A stretch of DNA of 64,000 nt from positions 434,001-498,000 of the forward strand of contig JAHFQZ010000002.1 in assembly GCA_023259055.1 (NCBI GenBank), written 5' to 3'. Every line of letters starts with the position of its first letter. The stretch's first letter is position 1. The stretch comes from Nitrosomonadales bacterium. GTDB taxonomy: Bacteria > Pseudomonadota > Gammaproteobacteria > Burkholderiales > Gallionellaceae. The notes beneath the pieces are model-generated. The model ran no database searches and had not been told where the DNA came from. It was given only the letters and a program-made list of their open reading frames with translations. This document shows positions 51,699 to 61,735 of the stretch, piece by piece. The position numbers and the translations under genes were made by a program.

Positions 51699-52401
51699 AT
51701 TCAGCATCATCGCGGTGTTTTTTGTTGGGCTGCTCGGCGGCGTGCATTGTCTCGGCATGTGCGGCAGCATCGTCGGAATCTTCTCGGCGCAGATACCAAA
51801 AAATGCAGTGCGCTGGCCGTTTCATCTGGCTTATAACAGCGGGCGGCTGGCAAGCTACGCGGTGGCGGGCGTGCTGGTCGGCGCCATCGGACAAGCCGGG
51901 CTGCTGCTGCGTAACGTTGTGCCAGTGCAGCACCTGCTGTTTGCACTGTCGAGCTTGATGCTGATAGTGCTGGGCTTGTATCTGGCTGGAATCTGGGGCA
52001 TGGTGCGGCGCATCGAGCAGATCGGCGGAATATTGTGGAAGAACATCCAGCCACTGACGCGACATATTCTTCCGATCAGTTCGCCATTTCGGGCGCTATT
52101 GCTTGGCTTGCTGCTGGGGTGGTTGCCATGCGGCCTGGTATACAGTGTGCTGGTCACTGCGCTGGCCAGCGGCTCAGCACAAAGCGGCGCGTTGATCATG
52201 CTGGCGTTCGGACTGGGAACCCTGCCGAACTTGCTGGCGATAGGCATGTTTTGGGAGAGCTGCAAACGCTGGGTGCAGGCGCCGCGCGTGAGGATGATCG
52301 CAGGGCTACTGGTAGCCGGATTCGGAGCGTATGGCTTGTTCAAGGTGGCCTATACCCTTTATTCATACGGCTGGACGGGAAGCTGCCATGTGGCTGCGTA
52401 A
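51691..52401 (+). CDS. TauE/SafE-like (COG2836) membrane protein, probable metal/cytochrome oxidase maturation
   Basis: A 236-residue protein with six hydrophobic segments. GGVHCLGMCG near residue 20 and LPCGLVYS near residue 147 are the Cys motifs of the COG2836 group, which often neighbours cytochrome oxidase assembly genes and resembles DsbD-like transporters. The next gene encodes an SCO protein, which supports a copper or redox role rather than sulfite export. Overlaps bioD by 8 bp. Confidence 0.82.
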   Translation: MTEFSIIAVFFVGLLGGVHCLGMCGSIVGIFSAQIPKNAVRWPFHLAYNSGRLASYAVAGVLVGAIGQAGLLLRNVVPVQHLLFALSSLMLIVLGLYLAGIWGMVRRIEQIGGILWKNIQPLTRHILPISSPFRALLLGLLLGWLPCGLVYSVLVTALASGSAQSGALIMLAFGLGTLPNLLAIGMFWESCKRWVQAPRVRMIAGLLVAGFGAYGLFKVAYTLYSYGWTGSCHVAA

Positions 52402-52972
52402 ATTGTTTTTTCTGTTACTAATCGTGTTCCTGACTGGATGCGAAAAACCCACGCTGCCGTCGCCGTTTCATGCCAGCGATATTGGCGCAATGTTCACTCA
52501 GGCTGATTTTCGTTTAACCGACCACAATGGCAAACCGCGCACGCTGGCCGATTTTCGCGGCAAGGTTGTGGTGTTGTTCTTCGGCTACACTCACTGCCCG
52601 GATATATGCCCCACCACGCTGGCAGATCTGGCGCGGATGATGCGCAAGCTTGAAAAAGATGCGGATAAGGTGCAGGTGCTGTTTATTACGGTTGATCCGG
52701 AACGCGACAAACCGGAGTTGATGGCGGAATATGTCCCCGCTTTTTATTCTTCGTTCCTTGGCCTGTATGGGGACGAACAAGCTACGGCGCAGGCAGCCAA
52801 GGCATTTTATGTGGCGTATATGAAGCAGCCGGCCAAATCCGGCTACAACATGGATCACAGTGTCGGAACGTTTCTTGTCGATCCCCAAGGTAAGGTGCGG
52901 CTGCGTGCACCTCAAGACCAAAGCGCCGACTGGCTGGCGGAGGATATTCGCTTGTTGCTTGCCGGGGTATGA
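52388..52972 (+). CDS. SCO1/SenC-family copper chaperone lipoprotein
   Basis: A 194-residue lipoprotein (lipobox LTGC, Cys18) with a thioredoxin fold. Copper ligands are Cys70 and Cys74 (CPDIC) and His157 (NMDHSVGTF). SCO proteins deliver copper to the CuA site of cytochrome oxidase. I use the ATG at 52388, overlapping the upstream stop; a longer frame to 52331 lies inside the previous gene. Confidence 0.94.
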   Translation: MWLRKLFFLLLIVFLTGCEKPTLPSPFHASDIGAMFTQADFRLTDHNGKPRTLADFRGKVVVLFFGYTHCPDICPTTLADLARMMRKLEKDADKVQVLFITVDPERDKPELMAEYVPAFYSSFLGLYGDEQATAQAAKAFYVAYMKQPAKSGYNMDHSVGTFLVDPQGKVRLRAPQDQSADWLAEDIRLLLAGV

Positions 52973-53113
52973 TTCACAATACACATATTGTTGGGCCAGG
53001 CACCGTGGTTGTGCTGAACGCCATGCGCCGCTGAACAAGGATATTTGGAACGGAGATGTTTGTGATCAAATTTTTTCCAGTGCTATTGATCGGGTTAAAC
53101 CCTGCCGCCTGCC

Positions 53114-55387
53114 ATGTTTGAAGCAAGCGACGATTCCTCTACCAGCAAGCTGTTGGTGATATTGCGCGAATCGCGCTGGATATTGCTGACTACCGGTGCG
53201 TTGTATATCGCGCTGGCGTTGTATGGCTACAGCTCCGCCGACCCCGCCTGGTCGCATAGCGCCAGCGGTGCGCACACCAGCAATCCCGGCGGGGTGCTGG
53301 GCGCGTATCTTTCTGACCTGCTGTTCTACCTGTTTGGTTTTTCCGCCTGGTGGCTGGTTCTGTACATACTGCAACGCGTTTGGGTGGAGTACCGGAATTT
53401 ACGAGCAGACAGCATTTTTTGCAAACGGGCGATGTGGGTATCTATTGCTGGGATAGCCGTGCTGCTGCTTTCCAGCAGTTCGCTTGAAGCGATACGCATG
53501 TATACACTGAAGGTAGCGCTGCCGTTGGCGCCGGGTGGAATGCTTGGTTCGGTATTAGGCAAGGCGCTGACGGGGTTGTTTGGCTTTACCGGCGCGACGC
53601 TTTTGTTGCTGGCCCTGGTTGCAACCAGCTTTAGCGTGTTCAGCGGAATGTCATGGTTGCGTTTTGTGGATTGGTTGGGTGAGCTGCTCGAAACCGCATA
53701 CCAATGGGCGTACCTTGCCTGGCAAACGCGTCAGGACAGGCGTATCGGGGCGCAGGCGATGAGCGGGCGTATCGCGGTCGTTGAGGAAGAAAAAAAGAGG
53801 CGCGTTGAAGAACATCAGCCTATACACATTGAAATGCCGGAGATGGAAGTTACCAAATCGGCGAGGGCCACCCAGGAAAAGCAGGCACCGCTGTTCGCCG
53901 ACCTGCAGGACTCGTCACTGCCGCCGTTGCATCTGCTTGACCCGGCTACCAGGCAGATCGAAGTTGTTTCTGCCGACACCCTGGAATTCACCTCGCGCCT
54001 GATCGAACGCAAGCTGAAAGATTTCGGCGTGGAAGTCAAAGTGGTCGCAGCCTATCCGGGCCCGGTGATTACCCGCTATGAGATCGATCCGGCCACTGGC
54101 GTGAAGGGCAGCCAAATCACCAATCTGGTGAAGGATCTTGCGCGTGCCCTCTCGGTGGTGAGCATTCGCATGGTCGAGACCATTCCCGGCAAAGCCTACA
54201 TGGCACTTGAATTGCCCAACCCGAAACGCCAGATCGTGCATCTCTCGGAAATTCTCGGCTCGCAGGTTTACGCCGACATGGGTTCCGCGCTGACCATAGC
54301 GATGGGCAAGGATATTTCCGGCAAGCCGGTGGTCGCGGATCTGGCCAAAATGCCGCACGTGCTGGTGGCGGGCACCACCGGCTCCGGCAAGTCGGTGGCG
54401 ATCAACGCGATGATCTTGAGCCTGCTCTACAAGTCTACGCCGCAACAAGTCCGCCTGATGCTGATTGACCCCAAGATGCTTGAGCTGTCGGTGTATGAAG
54501 GCATCCCCCATCTGCTTGCGCCGGTGGTAACAGACATGCGCCAAGCTGCATCCGGGCTTAACTGGTGCGTGCAGGAAATGGACCGGCGTTACCGCCTGAT
54601 GTCCACACTGGGTGTGCGCAACATTGCCGGCTACAACCAAAGGATACGCGATGCAATTAAAGACGGACAGCCGCTCACTAACCCGTTTACGCTCACACCA
54701 GACTTGCCGGAGCCGCTCGAAGAATTGCCGCTGATCGTGGTGTTCATCGACGAGCTCGCCGACCTGATGATGGTGGTCGGCAAAAAAATCGAAGAACTGA
54801 TCGCACGGCTGGCACAGAAGGCGCGCGCATCCGGGATACACCTGGTGCTGGCGACGCAGCGTCCCTCGGTGGACGTGATCACCGGACTGATCAAGGCCAA
54901 TGTGCCGACGCGCGTGGCGTTCCAGGTGTCGAGCAAAATCGACTCGCGCACCATCCTCGACCAGATGGGCGCGGAAGCATTGCTCGGACAAGGTGACATG
55001 CTGTACCTGCCGCCCGGTAGCGGCTATCCGCAACGCGTGCATGGCGCGTTCGTGTCCGACCAGGAAGTGCACCGCGTCGCCGAACACCTCAAGGCGCAAG
55101 GCGAGCCGCAGTACATCGAAGGTGTGCTCAATTCTCTGGATGAATCGCCGGAAGAGGGTGGAGAAGGTGGCCCAAGCCTGGATGCGGAAGCCGATCCCTT
55201 ATACGACCAGGCGGTGGAAATCGTCCTTAAAAACCGCCGCGCCTCGATCTCGCTGGTACAACGGCATTTGCGTATCGGCTATAACCGCGCCGCGCGGCTG
55301 GTCGAGCAAATGGAAGCGGCAGGAATTGTTTCCGCGATGCAGAGCAATGGTAACCGCGAAGTGATCGCACCTGCGCGATCCGAGTAA
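53114..55387 (+). CDS. ftsK: DNA translocase FtsK
   Basis: A 757-residue FtsK/SpoIIIE protein. Four N-terminal membrane segments (about 15-35, 60-85, 110-130, 150-175) and a short linker, then the motor with Walker A GTTGSGKS (420-427) and Walker [15 protein letters not shown], and a C-terminal gamma winged helix ([20 protein letters not shown]) that reads KOPS sites. It moves chromosome ends through the closing septum and activates XerCD. Confidence 0.96.
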   Translation: MFEASDDSSTSKLLVILRESRWILLTTGALYIALALYGYSSADPAWSHSASGAHTSNPGGVLGAYLSDLLFYLFGFSAWWLVLYILQRVWVEYRNLRADSIFCKRAMWVSIAGIAVLLLSSSSLEAIRMYTLKVALPLAPGGMLGSVLGKALTGLFGFTGATLLLLALVATSFSVFSGMSWLRFVDWLGELLETAYQWAYLAWQTRQDRRIGAQAMSGRIAVVEEEKKRRVEEHQPIHIEMPEMEVTKSARATQEKQAPLFADLQDSSLPPLHLLDPATRQIEVVSADTLEFTSRLIERKLKDFGVEVKVVAAYPGPVITRYEIDPATGVKGSQITNLVKDLARALSVVSIRMVETIPGKAYMALELPNPKRQIVHLSEILGSQVYADMGSALTIAMGKDISGKPVVADLAKMPHVLVAGTTGSGKSVAINAMILSLLYKSTPQQVRLMLIDPKMLELSVYEGIPHLLAPVVTDMRQAASGLNWCVQEMDRRYRLMSTLGVRNIAGYNQRIRDAIKDGQPLTNPFTLTPDLPEPLEELPLIVVFIDELADLMMVVGKKIEELIARLAQKARASGIHLVLATQRPSVDVITGLIKANVPTRVAFQVSSKIDSRTILDQMGAEALLGQGDMLYLPPGSGYPQRVHGAFVSDQEVHRVAEHLKAQGEPQYIEGVLNSLDESPEEGGEGGPSLDAEADPLYDQAVEIVLKNRRASISLVQRHLRIGYNRAARLVEQMEAAGIVSAMQSNGNREVIAPARSE

Positions 55388-55394
55388 CAACCTT

Positions 55395-55530
55395 TATCCG
55401 CAGATTACGCAGATTTACACAGATTGTTTAGCTCTAAATCTGCGGAAATCTGTGTAATCTGGTGAAGCTACTAGCCATTCGACTAGGTTGGCAAAAACCG
55501 CCAGCCAAGTCGCTGGTTATGCGGACAGTT
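55395..55530. repeat. Composite repeat between ftsK and lolA, CAGATT element with nested hairpin
   Basis: Left arm 55395-55425 (TATCCGCAGATTACGCAGAT), right arm 55436-55462, then a hairpin of about 60 nt whose core pairs GACTAGGTTGGC with GCCAGCCAAGTC around AAAAACC, then the closing GCGGACAG. Same architecture as 22349-22524, with the hairpin inserted at the same position. Confidence 0.76.
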
Positions 55531-55548
55531 ATTTTTCTGGTGAGCAAA

Positions 55549-56160
55549 ATGCAAAAGTTTTTCATCATGTTGTTCTTGACGTTGCCGCTTTCCGCCCATG
55601 CCGGCGGCATCGGCAAGCTGAAGGAATTCATCGCCGCGACGCGTTCCGCGCAGGCGAATTTCACGCAGGAAGTGATGGATCAGAACGGAAAGCGCATCCA
55701 GAGCGCGTCCGGTGTCATGCAGTTCCAGCGCCCCGGGAAATTCCGCTGGACCTACCAGAAGCCCTACGAGCAGCTCATCGTCGGCGACGGTGTGAAATTC
55801 TGGCTGTACGATGTGGACCTGAACCAGGTGACGGTCAAAAAGCTGGATGCGGCTCTGGGCAGCAGCCCCGCCGCGCTGCTTTCCGGCAACAACGAAATCG
55901 AGCGCGATTTTATCCTCAAGGAAAGCGGCAACCGGGATGGGCTTGAATGGTTGCAAGCCACACCGAAGGGGCAGGACAGCAGCTTTAATGGAATACTTAT
56001 GGCATTTAACGTTCAATCCGAATTGGTCGTCATGGAGCTGAATGACATGTATGGACACAAGACCGTATTGCGCTTTTCTGCGATGCAGCGTAACCCGAAG
56101 TTATCAGAACAGCAGTTCAAATTCACGCCTCCAAAGGGCGCTGATGTGCTGGGCGAATAA
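55549..56160 (+). CDS. lolA: Outer-membrane lipoprotein carrier protein LolA
   Basis: A 203-residue periplasmic chaperone for lipoproteins. Signal peptide FFIMLFLTLPLSAHAGG; then ATRSAQANFTQEV, GVMQFQRPGKFRWTYQKPYEQ and LWLYDVDL-type strands (KFWLYDVDLNQVTV). I use the ATG at 55549; the frame stays open upstream through the repeat element to 55462, which would translate repeat DNA. The order ftsK-lolA-rarA-serS is conserved in proteobacteria, confirming this as the housekeeping LolA. Confidence 0.93.
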   Translation: MQKFFIMLFLTLPLSAHAGGIGKLKEFIAATRSAQANFTQEVMDQNGKRIQSASGVMQFQRPGKFRWTYQKPYEQLIVGDGVKFWLYDVDLNQVTVKKLDAALGSSPAALLSGNNEIERDFILKESGNRDGLEWLQATPKGQDSSFNGILMAFNVQSELVVMELNDMYGHKTVLRFSAMQRNPKLSEQQFKFTPPKGADVLGE

Positions 56161-56174
56161 CATCGCGGCGCATC

Positions 56175-57497
56175 ATGTCGACCGACAGCCTGTTTGATTC
56201 GCCTTCTCCCGCTGCTCCGCTGGCGGAACGCCTCCGCCCAAAACATATCGACGAAGTCATCGGGCAATCACACTTATTGGGTGAAGGCAGGCCGCTGCGC
56301 CTTGCGTTCCAGTCAGGCAAGCTGCACTCGATGATTCTGTGGGGACCGCCGGGGGTCGGCAAGACCACGCTGGCGCGGTTGATGGCGCAGGCATTCGATG
56401 CCGAATTCGTGCCGCTGTCGGCAGTATTGTCCGGCGTGAAAGACATCCGCGAAGCCATCGCGCAGGCTCAGCAGGTGTTGCAACAGCGCGGTCGCCACAC
56501 CATCCTGTTTGTCGATGAAGTCCATCGCTTCAACAAGTCGCAGCAGGATGCATTCCTGCCGTTCGTCGAGCAGGGGCTGGTGACGTTCATCGGCGCGACC
56601 ACCGAGAATCCCTCCTTCGAGGTAAACAACGCGCTGCTGTCACGCGCTCAGGTGTATGTGCTGCATGCGCTGTCTGCCGAAGAGCTGGCGCTGTTGTTCG
56701 AACGTGCGCGGCAGGTTGCATTGGAAAATTTGCAGTTTGATGACGATGCGCGCGAACGTATCATCGGCTACGCCGACGGCGATGCGCGACGCCTGCTCAA
56801 CGCATTGGAACAGTTGCAAACTGCCGCGCAAACTTCCGGCGCGAGCCACATCGACGCCAAGTTTCTCGACAACACGCTGGCGCAAAGTCTGCGCCGCTTC
56901 GACAAGGGCGGGGAAGCGTTCTACGACCAGATTTCCGCATTGCACAAGTCGGTGCGCGGTTCCAATCCCGATGCTGCGCTGTACTGGTTGGTGCGCATGC
57001 TGGATGGCGGCGCCGATCCGCGCTATCTGGCGCGGCGCATCGTGCGCATGTCGTGGGAAGACATCGGCCTGGCCGACCCGCGCGCGATCCAGCTGACGCA
57101 GGATGCCGCACAGACCTATGAGCGTTTGGGGTCACCGGAAGGCGAACTGGCTCTGGCGCAGGCGGTGCTGTATATGGCCTGCGCACCGAAGTCGAACGCC
57201 GGCTACGTCGCGTATAATGCCGCCCGCGCCTGGGTGGCGAAGGATGGCTCGCGCGAAGTGCCGCTGCATCTGCGCAACGCGCCGACTAAACTGATGAAGC
57301 AACTCGATTACGGCAAGGACTACCGTTATGCGCACGACGAGACGGACGGTTATGCGGCGGGTGAAAAATATTTTCCCGACGGCATGCCGGAGGTGAGTTT
57401 CTATCAGCCCACCGAGCGCGGGCTGGAAGCAAAAATTGCCGAGAAGCTGACGCGGCTTCATGAATTAGATGAGGCTGCAAAAAATAAAAAAGGATAG
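56175..57497 (+). CDS. rarA: Replication-associated recombination ATPase RarA (MgsA)
   Basis: A 440-residue AAA+ ATPase. Walker A is [13 protein letters not shown], Walker [16 protein letters not shown], sensor 1 [12 protein letters not shown]; the C-terminal tetramerisation region includes [19 protein letters not shown]. It acts at stalled replication forks. Starts 14 nt after lolA. Confidence 0.95.
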   Translation: MSTDSLFDSPSPAAPLAERLRPKHIDEVIGQSHLLGEGRPLRLAFQSGKLHSMILWGPPGVGKTTLARLMAQAFDAEFVPLSAVLSGVKDIREAIAQAQQVLQQRGRHTILFVDEVHRFNKSQQDAFLPFVEQGLVTFIGATTENPSFEVNNALLSRAQVYVLHALSAEELALLFERARQVALENLQFDDDARERIIGYADGDARRLLNALEQLQTAAQTSGASHIDAKFLDNTLAQSLRRFDKGGEAFYDQISALHKSVRGSNPDAALYWLVRMLDGGADPRYLARRIVRMSWEDIGLADPRAIQLTQDAAQTYERLGSPEGELALAQAVLYMACAPKSNAGYVAYNAARAWVAKDGSREVPLHLRNAPTKLMKQLDYGKDYRYAHDETDGYAAGEKYFPDGMPEVSFYQPTERGLEAKIAEKLTRLHELDEAAKNKKG

Positions 57498-58796
<1,299 letters not shown>

Positions 58797-59579
58797 ATGA
58801 AAATCATCCATCTGATCGGCATCGCCGGGGTAGAGTCGCATGAGCAGCCAGTTGCAAGGCTGTGGGCGAAGCGGCTGGAGTGGCCGATGGTGCTGGTCGT
58901 GATGTGGATTCCGTTCCAGTGGTATCTGGAGGAGACGCAGGCGATTGTGCCTATGCTTGCGCGCATCGCCGACTGGCTGGTGTGGCTGGCATTCCTGACT
59001 GAAACCGCGCTGCTGAGCGCATTGGTCAGGAACAAACGCGAATATCTGCTGCGCAACTGGATGAATCTGGCCATAATCTTTGGCGGATTTCCGTTGTTAT
59101 GGCAGTTCTCTCCACTGGTTGGGCTATTGCGCAGTTTTCGTTTAGTGCTGGTAGCAATGTTGTTGGTGCGCCTGTCCAAGCCCGCGCGCAAACTGCTTTC
59201 CCAACATCAGCTCGGCAATACTCTGGCTGTAGCTTTCATCACAATGCTGCTGTCAGGCGTAATCATTTCGCGCATCGACCCTTCCATCGGCACCATCTGG
59301 GACGGAATGTGGTGGGCGTGGGTGACGATGGCCACGGTGGGTTATGGCGACGTGGTGCCGCACAGCGGAGCCGGGAGACTATTCGGCTCACTGCTGATCC
59401 TGTTCGGCGTGGTGCTGCTTTCGCTGCTCACCGCCAATCTGGCGGCTTTCTTCATCGGCAGCGATGTCGAAAAAATGGAGCAGGAGGAGAAGGTGGCCGA
59501 TCGCCACCTCAAGGAAATATCTGCACGCCTGGATCGTATTGAGCGTCTGCTCGAACAGCGCAGTGAAAAAGGCAGTTAG
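58797..59579 (+). CDS. Potassium channel family protein (voltage-gated-like)
   Basis: A 260-residue six-helix channel subunit. The selectivity filter is TVGYGD (180-185), preceded by the pore helix MWWAWVTMA. A basic segment (LVGLLRSFRLVLVAMLLVRL) resembles a weak S4 sensor. A C-terminal coiled coil (about residues 228-257) likely drives tetramer assembly. Its start follows the serS stop without a gap. Confidence 0.9.
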   Translation: MKIIHLIGIAGVESHEQPVARLWAKRLEWPMVLVVMWIPFQWYLEETQAIVPMLARIADWLVWLAFLTETALLSALVRNKREYLLRNWMNLAIIFGGFPLLWQFSPLVGLLRSFRLVLVAMLLVRLSKPARKLLSQHQLGNTLAVAFITMLLSGVIISRIDPSIGTIWDGMWWAWVTMATVGYGDVVPHSGAGRLFGSLLILFGVVLLSLLTANLAAFFIGSDVEKMEQEEKVADRHLKEISARLDRIERLLEQRSEKGS

Positions 59580-59734
59580 TGCAGTAAACGTTGCAGCGGC
59601 CCGATCAGCCGATATGAAATTTCGTGGAAATATGAATGGGGTACCGTCGCTGAGTACGCCGCGACGATTGCAACATTCTGCACGAGATTAAAAGTTGTTG
59701 GTAGAATGCGCGCCGCTGCTTATTGATCCATTCG

Positions 59735-59825
<91 letters not shown>

Positions 59826-60108
59826 TAAGCAAGCCCTGCTTCTTCCAGCGACGTACTCGAAACCAGCTAAATCACAACGATCTGGCTGTTTTTTTGTTTC
59901 ATACCTTTTTCCCCCGTCTAGTGCAATTGCGGTGGGAATTGCGGGACAGGCTCAAAAATATGGTCTAGATAATTTGGCGCATTGACCTTTGAGCGGAAAA
60001 AGCTCAAGATTAAGGTGGTAAATAGATGTGCCACAAATGAGGGAGTTCATCGAACATCTGGATGAGCATATATAATGACGTTACAATTTTATCAACGGAA
60101 CTTGTAAA
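59826..60108. other. Intergenic region after tRNA-Ser
   Basis: Contains the tRNA terminator at 59864-59895 and, near 60071-60076, a TATAAT in front of the next gene without a convincing -35. No gene seen. Confidence 0.4.
59864..59895 (+). terminator. Rho-independent terminator of tRNA-Ser
   Basis: CAGC and ATC pair with GAT and GCTG across a small internal loop, followed by a run of seven T (59889-59895). Confidence 0.65.
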
Positions 60109-60768
60109 ATGAATCAACGAATTTTGCTGTCAGGTGTAGCGGTTATTGGTGCGTTACTCTTTTCAAGTTATGGCAATGCCGAATCTCAGGCACAGACTAA
60201 GAGTAGTCCTTCGGTGGAACCGTCGTCGCAAAAGCAACTCTTCAATAAGACAAATCAGCTGATTTCCTTTAAAGGTATTCCTCTTGGCAAGCCAGGAGTA
60301 AACGATGCCTTGAAGAAAATGTGTATAGGAAAAAAATTCAACACCATAAATGACAGATGTTCATTCACGGATGAAAAAAGCTTGATATTGATCGATTATG
60401 AAACCCTGGTTAACGCTTTTGCATTGGTTACCTTGGGTAGCGACAAAGCTCTCATCAAGGTCGTGATAGACGGCTCCACGCAAGAAATGCTGGCGCTTGC
60501 TAAGGCCTTAGAGAAAAAGTATGGAAAGCCACTGAAAAAAAATACGATAGTAAAAAAAGCAATAGGAACCCAACTTGATCAGGGGACTTTCGGATTAAAA
60601 GAAGTGGAAGGAGCTCAACTCGATAAGGAGACTTTTATCTGGGTGGATGACCAAGGCTCTCGCATAACTGTCGAGTCTATTTATTCTGATTATGACAAAG
60701 GGGGGGTTGTTATCGAACCCTCTTCTTCGGTTGCTGCACAAGATGCTGCTGGGAAGAAGGCAAAATAG
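60109..60768 (+). CDS. Exported hypothetical protein
   Basis: A 219-residue protein with a signal peptide (LLSGVAVIGALLFSSYGNAES). The mature part has a short Ser/Gln-rich region, then a globular domain starting FKGIPLGKPGVNDALKKMC, similar in layout to small lipoprotein-like proteins that compare inter-strand alignments, with two Cys (KKMC, DRC) likely bonded. GGAA is 8 nt before the ATG. Codon use is more AT-rich than its neighbours, with a G7 run at 60700-60706. Function unknown. Confidence 0.72.
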   Translation: MNQRILLSGVAVIGALLFSSYGNAESQAQTKSSPSVEPSSQKQLFNKTNQLISFKGIPLGKPGVNDALKKMCIGKKFNTINDRCSFTDEKSLILIDYETLVNAFALVTLGSDKALIKVVIDGSTQEMLALAKALEKKYGKPLKKNTIVKKAIGTQLDQGTFGLKEVEGAQLDKETFIWVDDQGSRITVESIYSDYDKGGVVIEPSSSVAAQDAAGKKAK

Positions 60769-60913
60769 CTAGGAAAATCGAAGCATTGTTCATACCCACC
60801 TCGAATAAAAGAGCCAAGTAGTCCTGTTGGTTCTTGACCCTGCCCAGACATTAGCGAAATGATATGTCTGGCGGTGTGACTACCAGTACTTTCACCTAGC
60901 CTTGCGCCTCTTC

Positions 60914-60940
60914 CTATTTATTAGATAAGCTAATAAATAG
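60914..60940. repeat. Perfect 11-bp AT-rich hairpin
   Basis: CTATTTATTAG and CTAATAAATAG pair perfectly around ATAAG. No T-run follows. The end of the relic reading frame lies inside it. Confidence 0.6.
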
Positions 60941-61150
60941 TGTCATGAATTTTACTGATTTGCTCTTTTTCGGAACCGATAAAAACAGATGCCGCTTTGC
61001 TCCCTACCCCTTCACGCATAGCATCCAGCAGGAATGCCTATACATCGGCCAAGCTGTTAAGCGAAGCCAGACCATCCTTTAAAAAATCTGTATCCACCAG
61101 GCGGTGCGGTTTTTCTGCGCATATCCGGGTTGAATTAAAGTTGAATCAGG
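60930..61150 (-). pseudogene. Degraded protein-coding relic of unknown family
   Basis: On the minus strand one frame reads as ordinary protein, for example LVDTDFLKDGLASLNSLADV and FLLDAMREGVGSKAASVFIG, ending KIHDTIY then TAG, but is broken by an in-frame TAG between these stretches and a TGA further upstream. No start codon with a Shine-Dalgarno is visible. I do not recognise the family. It may instead be chance. Confidence 0.3.
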
Positions 61151-61187
61151 CATCCGCCGTTCGCTATTTGTTTTTATGAAAACATTT

Positions 61188-61577
61188 TTAGTTTCGGGTA
61201 TGTCCCGGCGGCACGAGCAGCCATACAATTATCACAAGGATTCCAAATGCCGTGTATGCAACTGAAAAAACCCAAGGGGCAAAATCATAGAACAGAATTT
61301 CATGCAACCAGTGCTGGATAAAGGAACTTGAATAGGCGCTGCCGCCCGCTGCCTCTTTTGAACGGTTTTCCAATTCGGTAAGCGGGCATATCAGGCCCAT
61401 CCATGATTCCGCTATTACGGTTCCAATTGCAAGAAGGTGGGCAAGCCTGAACCACCAGTTCCTGACCCAGCCCCAACGCCAATACTTCCCGGGCAAAATC
61501 GCAACCAGCCCGAGAATGACAAACGCCACGAACAATGCGTGTATGACGAGAATGAAATTGGCAAGGAGTAGTTGCAT
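61188..61577 (-). CDS. DUF2784 membrane protein
   Basis: A 129-residue protein with about four hydrophobic segments and the DUF2784 features LVIHALFVAFVILGLV, the WRWGWVRNWWFRLAHLLAI block and WMGLICPLTELEN. Family members are small inner-membrane proteins without known function. The gene stands alone, convergent with the region to its left and separated from the kinase operon by about 160 nt. Confidence 0.85.
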   Translation of the reverse strand: MQLLLANFILVIHALFVAFVILGLVAILPGKYWRWGWVRNWWFRLAHLLAIGTVIAESWMGLICPLTELENRSKEAAGGSAYSSSFIQHWLHEILFYDFAPWVFSVAYTAFGILVIIVWLLVPPGHTRN

Positions 61578-61735
61578 GCCCAGTCAATAAGTTCCATCAA
61601 AAACTGGTTCCTGTTTCTCTGTTTGAAGATCAGCAGGAAAGTTGGCTTTCAAGGTGATTATTTACTCGTCGTTTGACGGGAATTTAACCTGAGAGGGGAA
61701 TGGGAACCTTCATTTCTTTTAGAAGGCTTCCAGGG

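Larger units (their letters stand above)
60769..61187. other. Gene-poor stretch with a hairpin and a gene relic
   Basis: Contains the perfect hairpin at 60914-60940 and a degraded minus-strand reading frame (60930 to about 61150). A 60-residue plus-strand frame at 60997-61179 has no Shine-Dalgarno or family resemblance and I do not call it. The rest shows nothing I recognise. Confidence 0.4.

Noticed and set aside
22349..55530. CRISPR-like repeated units
   Set aside because: The copies are scattered over the window, mostly single or nested, palindromic, with no regular spacers and no cas genes.
55462..56160. Longer LolA frame starting at 55462
   Set aside because: The extra residues are a translation of the repeat element; the ATG at 55549 gives a normal signal peptide.
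60997..61179. A 60-residue plus-strand open frame
   Set aside because: No Shine-Dalgarno, unusual Ser/Arg-rich composition, and the opposite strand carries more protein-like sequence.
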